NCBI GenBank assembly: GCA_035403465.1
Contig: DAONFG010000002.1
Location: 1-64,000 of the forward strand
Source of the DNA: JAAYBQ01 sp035403465
GTDB taxonomy: Bacteria > Spirochaetota > UBA4802 > UBA5550
Direction of reading: 5' to 3'
DNA length: 64,000 nt
Shown here piece by piece: positions 34,485 to 42,857 of the stretch. Numbering within the stretch: the stretch's first letter is position 1; every line of letters begins with the position of its first letter. The notes beneath the pieces are model-generated. The model ran no database searches and was not told the origin of the DNA. It saw only the letters and a list, made by a program, of their open reading frames with translations. A program made the translations under genes and the position numbers.

Positions 34485-35018
34485 ATGCCTGTTATGGAAA
34501 ATAAATTTAAAATAATTATGCTGGGCGATTTCTCAGTGGGCAAGACAAGCCTGATCAGAAGGTATGTTGAGAATGCCTTTGACGAGGCATACCTTACCAC
34601 GATAGGCGTGCGCGTATCGCAAAAGTCCGTCCCCCTGGATAATAACAGACCGGATGCGAATCTCCTCATATGGGACATAGCGGGCAATGACGGGCTGTCC
34701 ACGGTTATACACCAGTACATAAAAGGTTCCTCGGGCGCGATCATTACGGGCGATGTGACCAGGAAAGAGACCCTTGTCTACATGAACAAGTACCATGCCC
34801 TGTTCAGGGATATATGCCCGGGTAAGCCTGTTGTTTTTGCACTCAACAAGACAGACCTGCTTAACGGCGGCACAACGCCTGAGTACGTGACCAGGTTTCA
34901 AAAAGAGGTCCAGGAAACAACCGGGTTCCATGTAATTTTTTCAAGCGCAAAGACAGGGGATTCTGTTGAACAGATATTCATGGAGATAGCGTCACTGATG
35001 ACGGCGGCACATGACTGA
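34485..35018 (+). CDS. Ras/Rab-like small GTPase
   Basis: A 177-residue single-domain GTPase. All G motifs are present: P-loop GDFSVGKTS, the switch-I Thr in the LTTIG context, G3 WDIAGND, G4 NKTD and G5 SSAKTG. The G3 has Asn-Asp after Gly where eukaryotic Ras has Gln, so the catalytic glutamine is replaced. This may slow hydrolysis. There is no lipidation-like Cys at the C-terminus. Bacterial Ras-like GTPases occur, but their partners are often unknown. The next gene (PAS/HD-GYP) overlaps by eight bases, suggesting that the GTPase regulates or is regulated by that pathway. An alternative start is ATG 34494. Confidence 0.9.
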   Translation: MPVMENKFKIIMLGDFSVGKTSLIRRYVENAFDEAYLTTIGVRVSQKSVPLDNNRPDANLLIWDIAGNDGLSTVIHQYIKGSSGAIITGDVTRKETLVYMNKYHALFRDICPGKPVVFALNKTDLLNGGTTPEYVTRFQKEVQETTGFHVIFSSAKTGDSVEQIFMEIASLMTAAHD

Positions 35019-36159
35019 TACTCACATCGACAAATTCATATCCTCCCATTTCCATATTTTCAGGGCGGGTCTTTCAAGGGATCTGACTATTACACCTTCA
35101 GAAGAATTTTTAAACTACCTGGACTTAACAGAAGAATACGCAAATAAAAAGATCTCGATATTCGACATTCTTCCCGAACTTTTCGGCTACGAGGGGAGCA
35201 TACTCGAACTGCTTTCGGATAATGACAAGACGCTGCGGATACCGAATATTTCACGAACCGCGAAACGCGGCGACATATATTTTAACATCATACTGGCCCA
35301 TCCCCCGCATACAAAGACTATTTTTCTCTTTGTTGAAGATACGACCGAACGCATGATATTTGAGTGGGAACTGCAGCAGAGCAGGAACGAGATCATACTC
35401 CTTAACAAGGGGATCTCGGACCGGAACATAGAACTTGAAAAAAACAACATTGAACTTGAACTTCTTCAGAATGACCTCAAGTTCCTGAACCGTCAGCTCG
35501 AGGACAAGGTTGGTGAAAGGACCCTTGAACTTGAACAGAACCTTGAAAAGACACAGCGTGTTTTTGAACAGACAGTGCAGTCACTGGGCAAGGCCCTTGA
35601 AAAACGCGACCCGTACACCGCGGGCCACCAGGAACGCGTATCCGACCTCTCTGTGGCAATAGCACGTAAAATGAATTTTGACAGTGACACGGTCGATGGA
35701 ATCAAGATAGCAAGCAGGCTTCACGACATAGGCAAGATATATGTACCCTCCGAGTTCCTCACAAGGCCGGGAAGGCTCACTGAGGAGGAATTCAACGTAA
35801 TAAAAATGCACCCTGTCATAGGCTTTGACATATTAAAGGACATCGAGTTTCCCTGGCCTGTTGCAGCCATTGTCCTCCAGCACCATGAACGCTTTGACGG
35901 AAGCGGCTACCCCTTCGGCCTTACCGCAAACGAGATCATGACCGAGGCCCAGATACTGGCAGTTTCGGACACAGTTGAAACCATTGCCACTGACAGGCCG
36001 TACAGGAAGACCCTGGGGCTCCAGTATGCCCTTGAACTTATAATGAAGGAGAGGGGAAAGTCCCTTGACCCTTCAGTCGTTGACGCATGTATTGACATCT
36101 TTTTTAAAGACGGGTATCAGCTCAGCAGCCCTGAACTCCATATTGACGGATTGATATGA
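35011..36159 (+). CDS. PAS and HD-GYP domain protein (probable cyclic-di-GMP phosphodiesterase)
   Basis: A 382-residue cytoplasmic protein. A PAS-like region spans about 10-120, and a Glu/Asn/Leu-rich coiled coil about 125-185. The C-terminal HD-GYP domain has RDPYTAGHQERV, the metal pair HDIGK, the HHERFDGSGYP signature and a DRPYR segment. HD-GYP proteins hydrolyse cyclic di-GMP. All the visible catalytic residues are kept, so it is probably active. It overlaps the GTPase gene by eight bases and the next gene by four, so the three are certainly one operon. Confidence 0.93.
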   Translation: MTDTHIDKFISSHFHIFRAGLSRDLTITPSEEFLNYLDLTEEYANKKISIFDILPELFGYEGSILELLSDNDKTLRIPNISRTAKRGDIYFNIILAHPPHTKTIFLFVEDTTERMIFEWELQQSRNEIILLNKGISDRNIELEKNNIELELLQNDLKFLNRQLEDKVGERTLELEQNLEKTQRVFEQTVQSLGKALEKRDPYTAGHQERVSDLSVAIARKMNFDSDTVDGIKIASRLHDIGKIYVPSEFLTRPGRLTEEEFNVIKMHPVIGFDILKDIEFPWPVAAIVLQHHERFDGSGYPFGLTANEIMTEAQILAVSDTVETIATDRPYRKTLGLQYALELIMKERGKSLDPSVVDACIDIFFKDGYQLSSPELHIDGLI

Positions 36160-37907
36160 AGAAAGACAATATCGGGATTGAGAGCTTTGAAATAATAAAA
36201 AGAATCAACCAGATAGAGAACCCGGTACTGCGCCATTTCATAAAAAAATTCAACCTTGACTCGAAAGAGACCCTGCTCCTTGGCGTGCTTATAGACATTA
36301 CCAACCTGATGAAGACCGAACTGAAAACAGAGTACTCGTTTCTCTCGGCAGAGACCGGCCTCCAGAAGATGGACATATACCATGGTCTCAACTCGCTGCA
36401 CAGGTGCGGAATAATCCAGTTCAAAAGCGACCGGAAGAACCTTCTTCATGTAAGTTTCAACGAACTGACAGAGGATATCGAGGAGATTTCCCTTGCCTAT
36501 AAAAACGCTGAAAAGATAAAACTTCTCCGCCGCGACGTTGAGATGCTCAAAAGGAGCGGGTTTATTCCACGCGACGAACTCTTTGAAGCCATTTACCCCA
36601 TGACAGGCGAAATCATATCACGCAAAATATCAGAAGCATTCATGAACCTGGTAAATTACCTGAATGAAAAACTTGAACAGGTCACAAGCGCCAGGTCCTT
36701 CGGGTACAGGATAAAATCATTCTTCACGGGCATCCCGGTATCCGAACTTCTCCTTGCGGATTCCCTGCCTTTTATTGTTACTGAAATTTTCATGCTTCAG
36801 AAGGATTCGGGGATCCTGCTTGTCCATGCATCCCGCAGCCAGGATGACAACATTGACCGCGACATGGTCGGCGGTATGCTGGTGGCCATAAACGAGTTCG
36901 CGAAAACCGCATTCGACGGCAATGCAAACAAAGAGCTTGATGAAATAAAATACGGGCGCAGAAGGATTATTATAAGGTCCGCGGAAACATTTCTCATGGC
37001 ATTTGTCGTAAGCGGCGCCCCGTCATTTGAGTTCATGAACAGCACGGGTTCCCTTACCGCTGAAACCCGGGTAAAGTACGGGAAAAAAATGAAAAAGTTC
37101 ACCGGCGACGTCTCCCTGTTTGCAGCTGCCGGTCCCAGGTTTGAAGAGTTCATGGCATCATATAACACACCGCACGAAGATGTTAAGGCCGTTTCTTACA
37201 GGAAACTGAAGGTGATTTCAGCAATACTCCTTATCCTCTCTGCTGCATGGTTATGCAGATCAGCCTGGTCTTTTTATATTGACAGCAGACATGAAAAGGC
37301 TGCGATGCAGAGGATACGGGAATCGGCACAGCCCAACATGAGTGATGTCTCGGTGGAATACGACGGCGGAACCGCAACAGTGCGCGGATACGCATCTGAT
37401 TTCACCACGATAAAAAGTATATCTGCCATACTGGAGGGCCTTGAGTTCACGAAGAGTGTTGATAACCGGGTACTTATAGTCGACTTTGCTGCGCTGCGTG
37501 AATATTCAGGCCGTATTGAAAACCTTAACACGCGCATAAACAGCCTTGAGACAGAAACCGTGCGCAGGAGCCTTGAAACAATAAAGATAGAATTCGCCAT
37601 GAACTCAACTGACCTTAACAGCACAGCCGAGAACAACCTTGACGGCGCCGTATCTATCCTAAAAAACTTTTCCGCGATAAAAATAACACTCGCAGCTTTC
37701 AGCGACTACAACGGTTCCGTCGGGATCAACCAGGACCTTGCAGTAGCACGCATGAACAGCATATCGGTGTACCTCTCGTCAAAGGGGATCAGCCGCGACA
37801 GGATCAGGTACATAGACTTTGACCCTGACTTCGTGAAAAATGATCCGCGCGTGATTGCTTCGCCTGCATCGCGCGGTATCGTGATTTACGCTTCTACCGG
37901 GGAATAG
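36156..37907 (+). CDS. Membrane protein with winged-helix-like N-terminus and OmpA-like C-terminus
   Basis: A 583-residue protein. The N-terminal 110 residues look like a winged-helix segment (SETGLQKMDIYHGLNSLHRCG-type pattern). A cytoplasmic helical region follows to about 345. One transmembrane helix lies at about 349-370. Beyond it is a BON-like stretch (about 385-445) and an OmpA-like domain (about 465-583) with conserved strand-turn patterns but a divergent peptidoglycan-binding loop. So it could link cytoplasmic signalling to the cell wall. There is no signal peptide; the single helix acts as anchor, with the C-terminus periplasmic. This is the last gene of the GTPase/HD-GYP operon. 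The role is inferred only. Confidence 0.75.
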   Translation: MKKDNIGIESFEIIKRINQIENPVLRHFIKKFNLDSKETLLLGVLIDITNLMKTELKTEYSFLSAETGLQKMDIYHGLNSLHRCGIIQFKSDRKNLLHVSFNELTEDIEEISLAYKNAEKIKLLRRDVEMLKRSGFIPRDELFEAIYPMTGEIISRKISEAFMNLVNYLNEKLEQVTSARSFGYRIKSFFTGIPVSELLLADSLPFIVTEIFMLQKDSGILLVHASRSQDDNIDRDMVGGMLVAINEFAKTAFDGNANKELDEIKYGRRRIIIRSAETFLMAFVVSGAPSFEFMNSTGSLTAETRVKYGKKMKKFTGDVSLFAAAGPRFEEFMASYNTPHEDVKAVSYRKLKVISAILLILSAAWLCRSAWSFYIDSRHEKAAMQRIRESAQPNMSDVSVEYDGGTATVRGYASDFTTIKSISAILEGLEFTKSVDNRVLIVDFAALREYSGRIENLNTRINSLETETVRRSLETIKIEFAMNSTDLNSTAENNLDGAVSILKNFSAIKITLAAFSDYNGSVGINQDLAVARMNSISVYLSSKGISRDRIRYIDFDPDFVKNDPRVIASPASRGIVIYASTGE

Positions 37908-37958
37908 TTTACAGACTCCCCCCAATGCCCTCACCCGCGCATCGTTGACACTTGCGCG

Positions 37959-37985
37959 ACCTCTCCCGTCTACGGCGGGAGAGGT
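37959..37985. repeat. Perfect 10-bp hairpin, REP-like
   Basis: ACCTCTCCCG and CGGGAGAGGT flank a 7-base loop; a second small hairpin (GCGC...GCGC) lies just to the left. There is no T run, so it resembles a dispersed palindromic repeat more than a terminator. It lies about 50 bp past the OmpA-like gene. Confidence 0.5.
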
Positions 37986-38022
37986 TTATCCCGAACCTTT
38001 TTTATCCAGGCAGAGGAGATAA

Positions 38023-38232
38023 ATGAAAAAGTATTATACCCCTTCCGGGGGTGGCGGGTACAGGCATATTGCCACCGGAAAAGTCTATCCGCCGGGGGCC
38101 GGTAAATTTCAGGGGGTTACAGCATTAATTAAAAAACGCCGGGTGGGAGAATCCGGCGTTTCGAATGGTACTGCGATGTTGGCTCAGAAATTTATTGTAA
38201 CAGCTGCAGAACTGTCTGCGACTTGGCGTTAG
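38023..38232 (+). CDS. Doubtful short ORF
   Basis: A 69-residue frame with a good GAGGAG site before its ATG. The first 40 residues are Gly/Tyr-rich. Its second half runs through the flagellin terminator hairpin and into the flagellin gene antisense. I consider it most likely not a gene, but the ribosome site makes it worth keeping on the list. Confidence 0.2.
   Translation: MKKYYTPSGGGGYRHIATGKVYPPGAGKFQGVTALIKKRRVGESGVSNGTAMLAQKFIVTAAELSATWR
38131..38161 (-). terminator. Flagellin terminator
   Basis: On the minus strand, AAACGCCGG and CCGGCGTTT form a stem around a 10-base loop and are followed by six T and AATT. It lies about 30 bp past the flagellin stop. Confidence 0.85.
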
Positions 38233-39040
38233 CCTGCGCAAGCATTGACGTTGCAGCCTGTGTAAGTATCTGGTACCTTACGAAAGATGACATCTGTTCT
38301 GCCATGTCAGTGTCCCTTATACGGCTTTCAGCAGCCTGGACATTTTCGTAAGCGTTCATAAGACCTTTAGCTGAATGTTCAAGCCTGTTATAATATGCAC
38401 CCAGGTCAGCTCTCTGTTTTGAAACGATCCTCAGCGCTTCGTCTGTCAGACCTATTACCGAGTTAGCTTTGCCCGGAGTTGATATCGAAATAAATGTAAG
38501 TACAGTGGGATTTCTGAGTCCCAGTGACGCTGTTGTCATGGTTTCGATGAACACCCTTTCCCTCTGGTGCATGTTGGGACCCATATGGAACCACATTGAA
38601 GCAGTGGGGTGCAGCCTTGCAAATGAACCTGTAAGAATTTTCATCTTGTTGAATTCGGCCTGGGATGCGATCCTGTCGATCTCATCTACAAGTTCAGATA
38701 CCTCTACCTGGATAAGCTGCCTGTCTTCGTCTGAATAAATACCGTTTGCAGACTGTACAGCAAGAACCCTTATCCTTTGCAGAATGTCGTGTGTTTCATT
38801 AAGATAGCCTTCAGCAGTCTGAATGAAAGACATACCGTCTTCAGTATTTCTTTCAGCCTGTCGGAGACCCTGTATCTGTGATCTCATTTTTTCGGAAACA
38901 GCAAGACCGGAAGCGTCGTCCCCTGCCTTATTGATCCTCATACCTGATGAAAGTTTTTCTACATCCTTTGTGATGCTCCAGTCATGGAACTTTAATGTTC
39001 TATGGGAGAAAATTGCAGCGATGTTGTGATTTATTATCAT
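38192..39040 (-). CDS. flaB: Periplasmic flagellar filament core flagellin FlaB
   Basis: A 282-residue flagellin without the variable outer domain, the size of spirochaete core flagellins. It begins MIINHN and has the conserved N-terminal coiled region (SSGMRINKAGDDASGLAVSE). The middle motif MWFHMGPNMHQRE is typical of FlaB, and the C-terminus ends LAQANAKSQTVLQLLQ. No signal peptide is present, as expected for export by the flagellar type III route. The start has AAGGAGG eight bases upstream. I see no good sigma-28 promoter in the 266 bp upstream. This gene is the main ground for calling the organism a spirochaete. Confidence 0.96.
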   Translation of the reverse strand: MIINHNIAAIFSHRTLKFHDWSITKDVEKLSSGMRINKAGDDASGLAVSEKMRSQIQGLRQAERNTEDGMSFIQTAEGYLNETHDILQRIRVLAVQSANGIYSDEDRQLIQVEVSELVDEIDRIASQAEFNKMKILTGSFARLHPTASMWFHMGPNMHQRERVFIETMTTASLGLRNPTVLTFISISTPGKANSVIGLTDEALRIVSKQRADLGAYYNRLEHSAKGLMNAYENVQAAESRIRDTDMAEQMSSFVRYQILTQAATSMLAQANAKSQTVLQLLQ

Positions 39041-39306
39041 TATATTCCTCCTTGAATTTAAATGTCATCATCCTTGATAACACTGTAAATTTCCAGTTAC
39101 ACATTCAAGGTCGTCTTTATCCGGAAATTGCAATAACAGCATAGGGGTTGTTTATGATTGATTATAGTCGTTTATTATATAATATCAGCATTTTTTAATA
39201 CATATCTATCCAATATCTATTTTTTGCATTTTTTAAAAAAAATATTTGTAACGGCACATATCTGCATTAAATATCACCCAAGAATCGGAATTACCAGGTC
39301 GGTGAA

Positions 39307-42138
39307 ATGGCAAAATACAGCGGAAAAACATTCGGCAGTTCAGGCGGGGGGAGTAAGGACCCGTTTAAAGCACCGGAAAAGCTTAAACTTAATATAAAAA
39401 AATTCAATCCCGGGAAAAGTCTTTCTATTATGTCTTTTCACCTCCCATTTGCGTGGAAAAATCTTAAAAAGAGGTTTTCCGGTTTCTATTCGGGCAGGAA
39501 AAATTCTTCAGACAGGTCATTCAGTTTCCCCTCAAGGGAAAAAAGTACCGCAGGCAGGTCACTTGGCTTCCCCTCGGCGGGTAAAAACGCTGCAGGCAGA
39601 TTCAGCGGTTTCTCTTCAGCCGGTAAAAGCCTTTCAATAAAATCATTTAATATCTCATCGGGCAGAATAAACGGCATATTTTCAGGAATTGCAGACCTTT
39701 TCAGGTCAGCCTTTACGAATTTTCCTGAATTCTTCAGAAATTATAGAACAATAATTCTGGGAGTTGGAGCAGGGTGCATCTTCGCATTTATTATTATTCT
39801 TATTATGGATTTCAGCAAAGTCCGGGCCCTGGCCACATACCAGCCCGATGTTACAACAAGAATCTATGACAAAAACAATATCCTCATAGGCGAGATATTC
39901 AGCGAAAAACGGGAAGTGGTTCCCTACGACAGAATTCCGCAGAATCTAAAGAACGCCTTTATTGCCATGGAGGATACAGAGTTTTATGACCACTGGGGAA
40001 TCAACCCCAAGGGTATAGTCAGGGCCTTCTTTGTTAATATATTCTCAGGGAGCATAAGGCAGGGGGGCAGTACAATCACACAGCAGCTTGCCAAGGTCAT
40101 GCTGACGTCAGGTGAAAGGAGCCTTTACCGCAAGATCAAGGAGGCCTTTATATCTCTTATGATTGAGGCTACATTCAGCAAGGACGAGATACTGAACCTC
40201 TACCTTAACCAGATTTTCCTTGGACACGGCGCATACGGGGTCCAGTCAGCTGCGAAACTCTATTTTGGAAAAGACGTGTGGAACCTGAACCTTGCAGAAT
40301 GTTCTCTGCTGGCCACGCTACCTGCCGCGCCCAACATGCTCTCGCCGATCAAGTACCCGCGTACCGCGTGGACCAGGCACAGGGTTGCCCTGTCAAGAAT
40401 GGTTGAGATGGGATACATAACTGTTCCCGAGGGTGAAAAGGCGTACATGGATTTCTGGCCCGATTTTCTTTATAAAATACAGGATATGTCGCCTACGCTC
40501 AACGCTTTCAGTTCCCGGATAAATAACGCGCCATGGTTCACCGAATATATAAGGCGCGACCTGGTTAAAAAATACGGCGAGGAGACTGTCTATTCAGGCG
40601 GTCTTTCAGTATACACAACACTCGACATCAACAAGCAGACCGCGGGACAGAGGATACTAAAGGATGCGCTGGACAGGCAGAGTTCCGTTTCAAGCGGGCT
40701 TTCATTCAACAACGAAGAATATGTGATGAACCACTTCTCGGACGAGATTTCCCTTGCATCGTATATATTAAACACGCCGCCCTTCAAACGCAAAGGGTCT
40801 GTTGAAAACAGCAGGTTCAACAGCCATGTGAGGGCAAACGTAGTCGAGGAGCTTGAGGGCATCAACTTTCTTGCAGGATTCGACAACATCGGCGAGTTTA
40901 TAGACAAGTACAAGTCCACCTACAGCGAAGACCGGGAAATGCAGAGGGTCGAGGGATGCATAATCTCGATCAACCAGCAGAACGGGTACATCGAGGCAAT
41001 GGTCGGCGGCGGCGAATTCTCAAGCATCAACCAGCTTAACCGGACAATGCAGTCAAAACGCCAGCCCGGTTCGGCAATAAAACCCCTGCTCTATGCTGCC
41101 GCTATCGAGTCAGGCAAGTTCACCGCGTCAACAACCGTGCTCGATTCACCGATTGTCTACCTTGACATGGAAGGGAGCGACTGGATGCCCGAAAACTACG
41201 AAGGGGAATACTACGGATTTGTACGGATACGACGCGCCCTGGAAAAATCAATCAACGTAATATCGATCCGTATTGCCGAGGCGATCGGGATTGATATGGT
41301 CATAAATTATTATGCCAAACTGCTCAAGTTTAACAACGATGAAAAAAAGGAGCGTATACCCAGGAACTTCTCAATAGCGCTCGGTTCAATAGAGGTGAGC
41401 CCCTTTGAGATTACACGCGCATACGCCATCATCGCGAACGGCGGCCGCGATGTTATCCCCTTTGCCGTACGTTACATAAAAGACCGTAACGGCAATATTA
41501 TCGAAAACAGGGAGCAGGAAATCAGCAGCATGCTCATGGAAGAGGCAAAGAAGGGAACAATTCAGATCATACGGCCCGAGACAGCGCAGGTGATGATCAG
41601 CCTTATGCGCAGCGTAATTTCAGCTGGTACAGCAAAGCTGGCATACCCGGGCAGGCCTGCGGCAGGGAAGACCGGTACAACGAACAACTGGAAGGATGCC
41701 TGGTTTATAGGCTTCACCGCGAATGTCACAACCGGAATCTGGATGGGATACGACAAGATGGGGCTTTCTCTTGGCACAGGACAGGCAGCGGCGGGGATTG
41801 TAGCGCCTGTATGGGGCAACTATATGCGGTCTGCGCTTGTTAATGATCCGGTTATGGAATTTCCCGTGTACGCTGGACTCCTGCAGATCAATGTCTGTGC
41901 GAATTCAGGATTGCTCCCCGGGCCGCTGTGCAGGGAACAGATTTCCGAAGTGTTTATCCCGGGTTTTGTTCCGGATAAGCAGTGCGATTTATGCAACGGC
42001 AGCAATCCGTCATCTCTGCCGTCAAAAGGGCCTGACGACAACATTGTCGAGGACCAGAAGAAAAAGATACGCGGCAACATAAGGGAAACCAGGAAAGAAT
42101 CAATAATAAAAAATATTGAAAACGACCTGCTGCAATAA
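39307..42138 (+). CDS. Class A penicillin-binding protein (PBP1A type) with a repetitive cytoplasmic tail
   Basis: A 943-residue bifunctional peptidoglycan synthase. The cytoplasmic N-terminus is unusually long (about 147 residues). It holds four 14-residue tandem units (residues 60-115, for example FPSAGKNAAGRFSG), Ser/Gly/Lys/Arg rich. One transmembrane helix lies at about 148-168. The glycosyltransferase domain (GT51) has EDTEFYDHWG and RQGGSTITQQLAK. The transpeptidase domain has the SxxK motif in GSAIKP and the KTG motif in GKTGTTNNW. The C-terminus is short and rich in Cys, Pro and Lys. It makes and cross-links glycan strands at the inner membrane. The start ATG 39307 has a weak site. 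Confidence 0.95.
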   Translation: MAKYSGKTFGSSGGGSKDPFKAPEKLKLNIKKFNPGKSLSIMSFHLPFAWKNLKKRFSGFYSGRKNSSDRSFSFPSREKSTAGRSLGFPSAGKNAAGRFSGFSSAGKSLSIKSFNISSGRINGIFSGIADLFRSAFTNFPEFFRNYRTIILGVGAGCIFAFIIILIMDFSKVRALATYQPDVTTRIYDKNNILIGEIFSEKREVVPYDRIPQNLKNAFIAMEDTEFYDHWGINPKGIVRAFFVNIFSGSIRQGGSTITQQLAKVMLTSGERSLYRKIKEAFISLMIEATFSKDEILNLYLNQIFLGHGAYGVQSAAKLYFGKDVWNLNLAECSLLATLPAAPNMLSPIKYPRTAWTRHRVALSRMVEMGYITVPEGEKAYMDFWPDFLYKIQDMSPTLNAFSSRINNAPWFTEYIRRDLVKKYGEETVYSGGLSVYTTLDINKQTAGQRILKDALDRQSSVSSGLSFNNEEYVMNHFSDEISLASYILNTPPFKRKGSVENSRFNSHVRANVVEELEGINFLAGFDNIGEFIDKYKSTYSEDREMQRVEGCIISINQQNGYIEAMVGGGEFSSINQLNRTMQSKRQPGSAIKPLLYAAAIESGKFTASTTVLDSPIVYLDMEGSDWMPENYEGEYYGFVRIRRALEKSINVISIRIAEAIGIDMVINYYAKLLKFNNDEKKERIPRNFSIALGSIEVSPFEITRAYAIIANGGRDVIPFAVRYIKDRNGNIIENREQEISSMLMEEAKKGTIQIIRPETAQVMISLMRSVISAGTAKLAYPGRPAAGKTGTTNNWKDAWFIGFTANVTTGIWMGYDKMGLSLGTGQAAAGIVAPVWGNYMRSALVNDPVMEFPVYAGLLQINVCANSGLLPGPLCREQISEVFIPGFVPDKQCDLCNGSNPSSLPSKGPDDNIVEDQKKKIRGNIRETRKESIIKNIENDLLQ
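39484..39651 (+). repeat. Four 42-bp tandem repeats inside the PBP gene
   Basis: Four in-frame 14-codon units, with a partial fifth after them. Unit length is a multiple of three, so changes in copy number keep the frame. Units share a Phe-x-Ser start, a central Lys, and a Gly/Arg-rich end. Confidence 0.8.
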
Positions 42139-42164
42139 CAGGACGCATACGGCCAGGGGGAATT

Positions 42165-42722
42165 ATGAACAGGTTCATCATAGACAGGGATGATACATTT
42201 TTACTGCTAATAGACATGCAGGAGAAACTCTTCCGTGCCATGGAATCGAAGGTGCAGGAGATGCTTAAAAAAAACTGCAGCATCCTGCTTAAGACCGCAG
42301 CGGAATTCAAGATGCCGGTTATTGTAACTGAACAGTACCGCAAGGGACTGGGCGAAACAATTCCCGAACTCGCGGAGTCATGCGAAGGCGCCCCGAACCT
42401 TGAGAAGCTTTTCTTTGACTGTATGAAAGATGATGAAATAAGAAAAACCGTAACATCTTCAGGAAAAAAGACCGCAATACTTGCAGGTATCGAGTCGCAC
42501 ATCTGCGTGTTCCAGACTGCACTGACTCTTCTTGCATCAGGCTACAGGGTTGTTATAGCAAATGACGCGGTTGGTTCAAGGCGTAAAGGTGACTGGAAGG
42601 CCGCGATGGAGGCCCTTGCAGCGGCAGGTGCAGTGATCTACCCTGCTGAAACTATCGCGTTCATTATTATAGAGAAGGCCGGGACACCGGGATTCAAGGC
42701 GCTGTCGCCGCTGTTCAGGTAG
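42165..42722 (+). CDS. Isochorismatase-family cysteine hydrolase
   Basis: A 185-residue protein with the family layout. The catalytic Asp is in LLIDMQEKLF near residue 18, a Lys in EQYRKG, and the nucleophilic Cys in GIESHICVFQTAL. A GGGGGA site lies before the ATG. The family hydrolyses isochorismate, nicotinamide or other amides. Isochorismate lyase partners are absent and the binding residues do not decide the substrate. It begins 27 bp after the PBP gene and may be read with it. Confidence 0.88.
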   Translation: MNRFIIDRDDTFLLLIDMQEKLFRAMESKVQEMLKKNCSILLKTAAEFKMPVIVTEQYRKGLGETIPELAESCEGAPNLEKLFFDCMKDDEIRKTVTSSGKKTAILAGIESHICVFQTALTLLASGYRVVIANDAVGSRRKGDWKAAMEALAAAGAVIYPAETIAFIIIEKAGTPGFKALSPLFR

Positions 42723-42745
42723 GAATTTTTCAAGGCTGACCTAAA

Positions 42746-42829
42746 TGTCATTCCCGCGAAGGCGGGAATCCAGAGGTGTAACCTGTACGTGCAGTGTTAT
42801 AATAGATTCCCGCCTTCGCGGGAATGACA
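42746..42829. repeat. 25-bp perfect inverted repeat resembling dRS3-type palindromes
   Basis: Two arms of 25 bp (42746-42770 and 42805-42829) are exact reverse complements with a 34-bp spacer. Each arm contains ATTCCC-N8-GGGAAT, itself a palindrome, which is the pattern of the Neisseria dRS3 element. It looks like a small non-coding mobile repeat. The short ORF over it is an artefact. It also separates two convergent genes and could help end transcription. Confidence 0.7.
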
Positions 42830-42857
42830 AAAGTTACAACCGGTATAACGCGAATAA

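Noticed and set aside
39041..39306. Sigma-28 promoter for flagellin
   Set aside because: No TAAA-N15-GCCGATAA-like pair at proper spacing could be found; a CCGGATAA stretch lacks a -35 partner.
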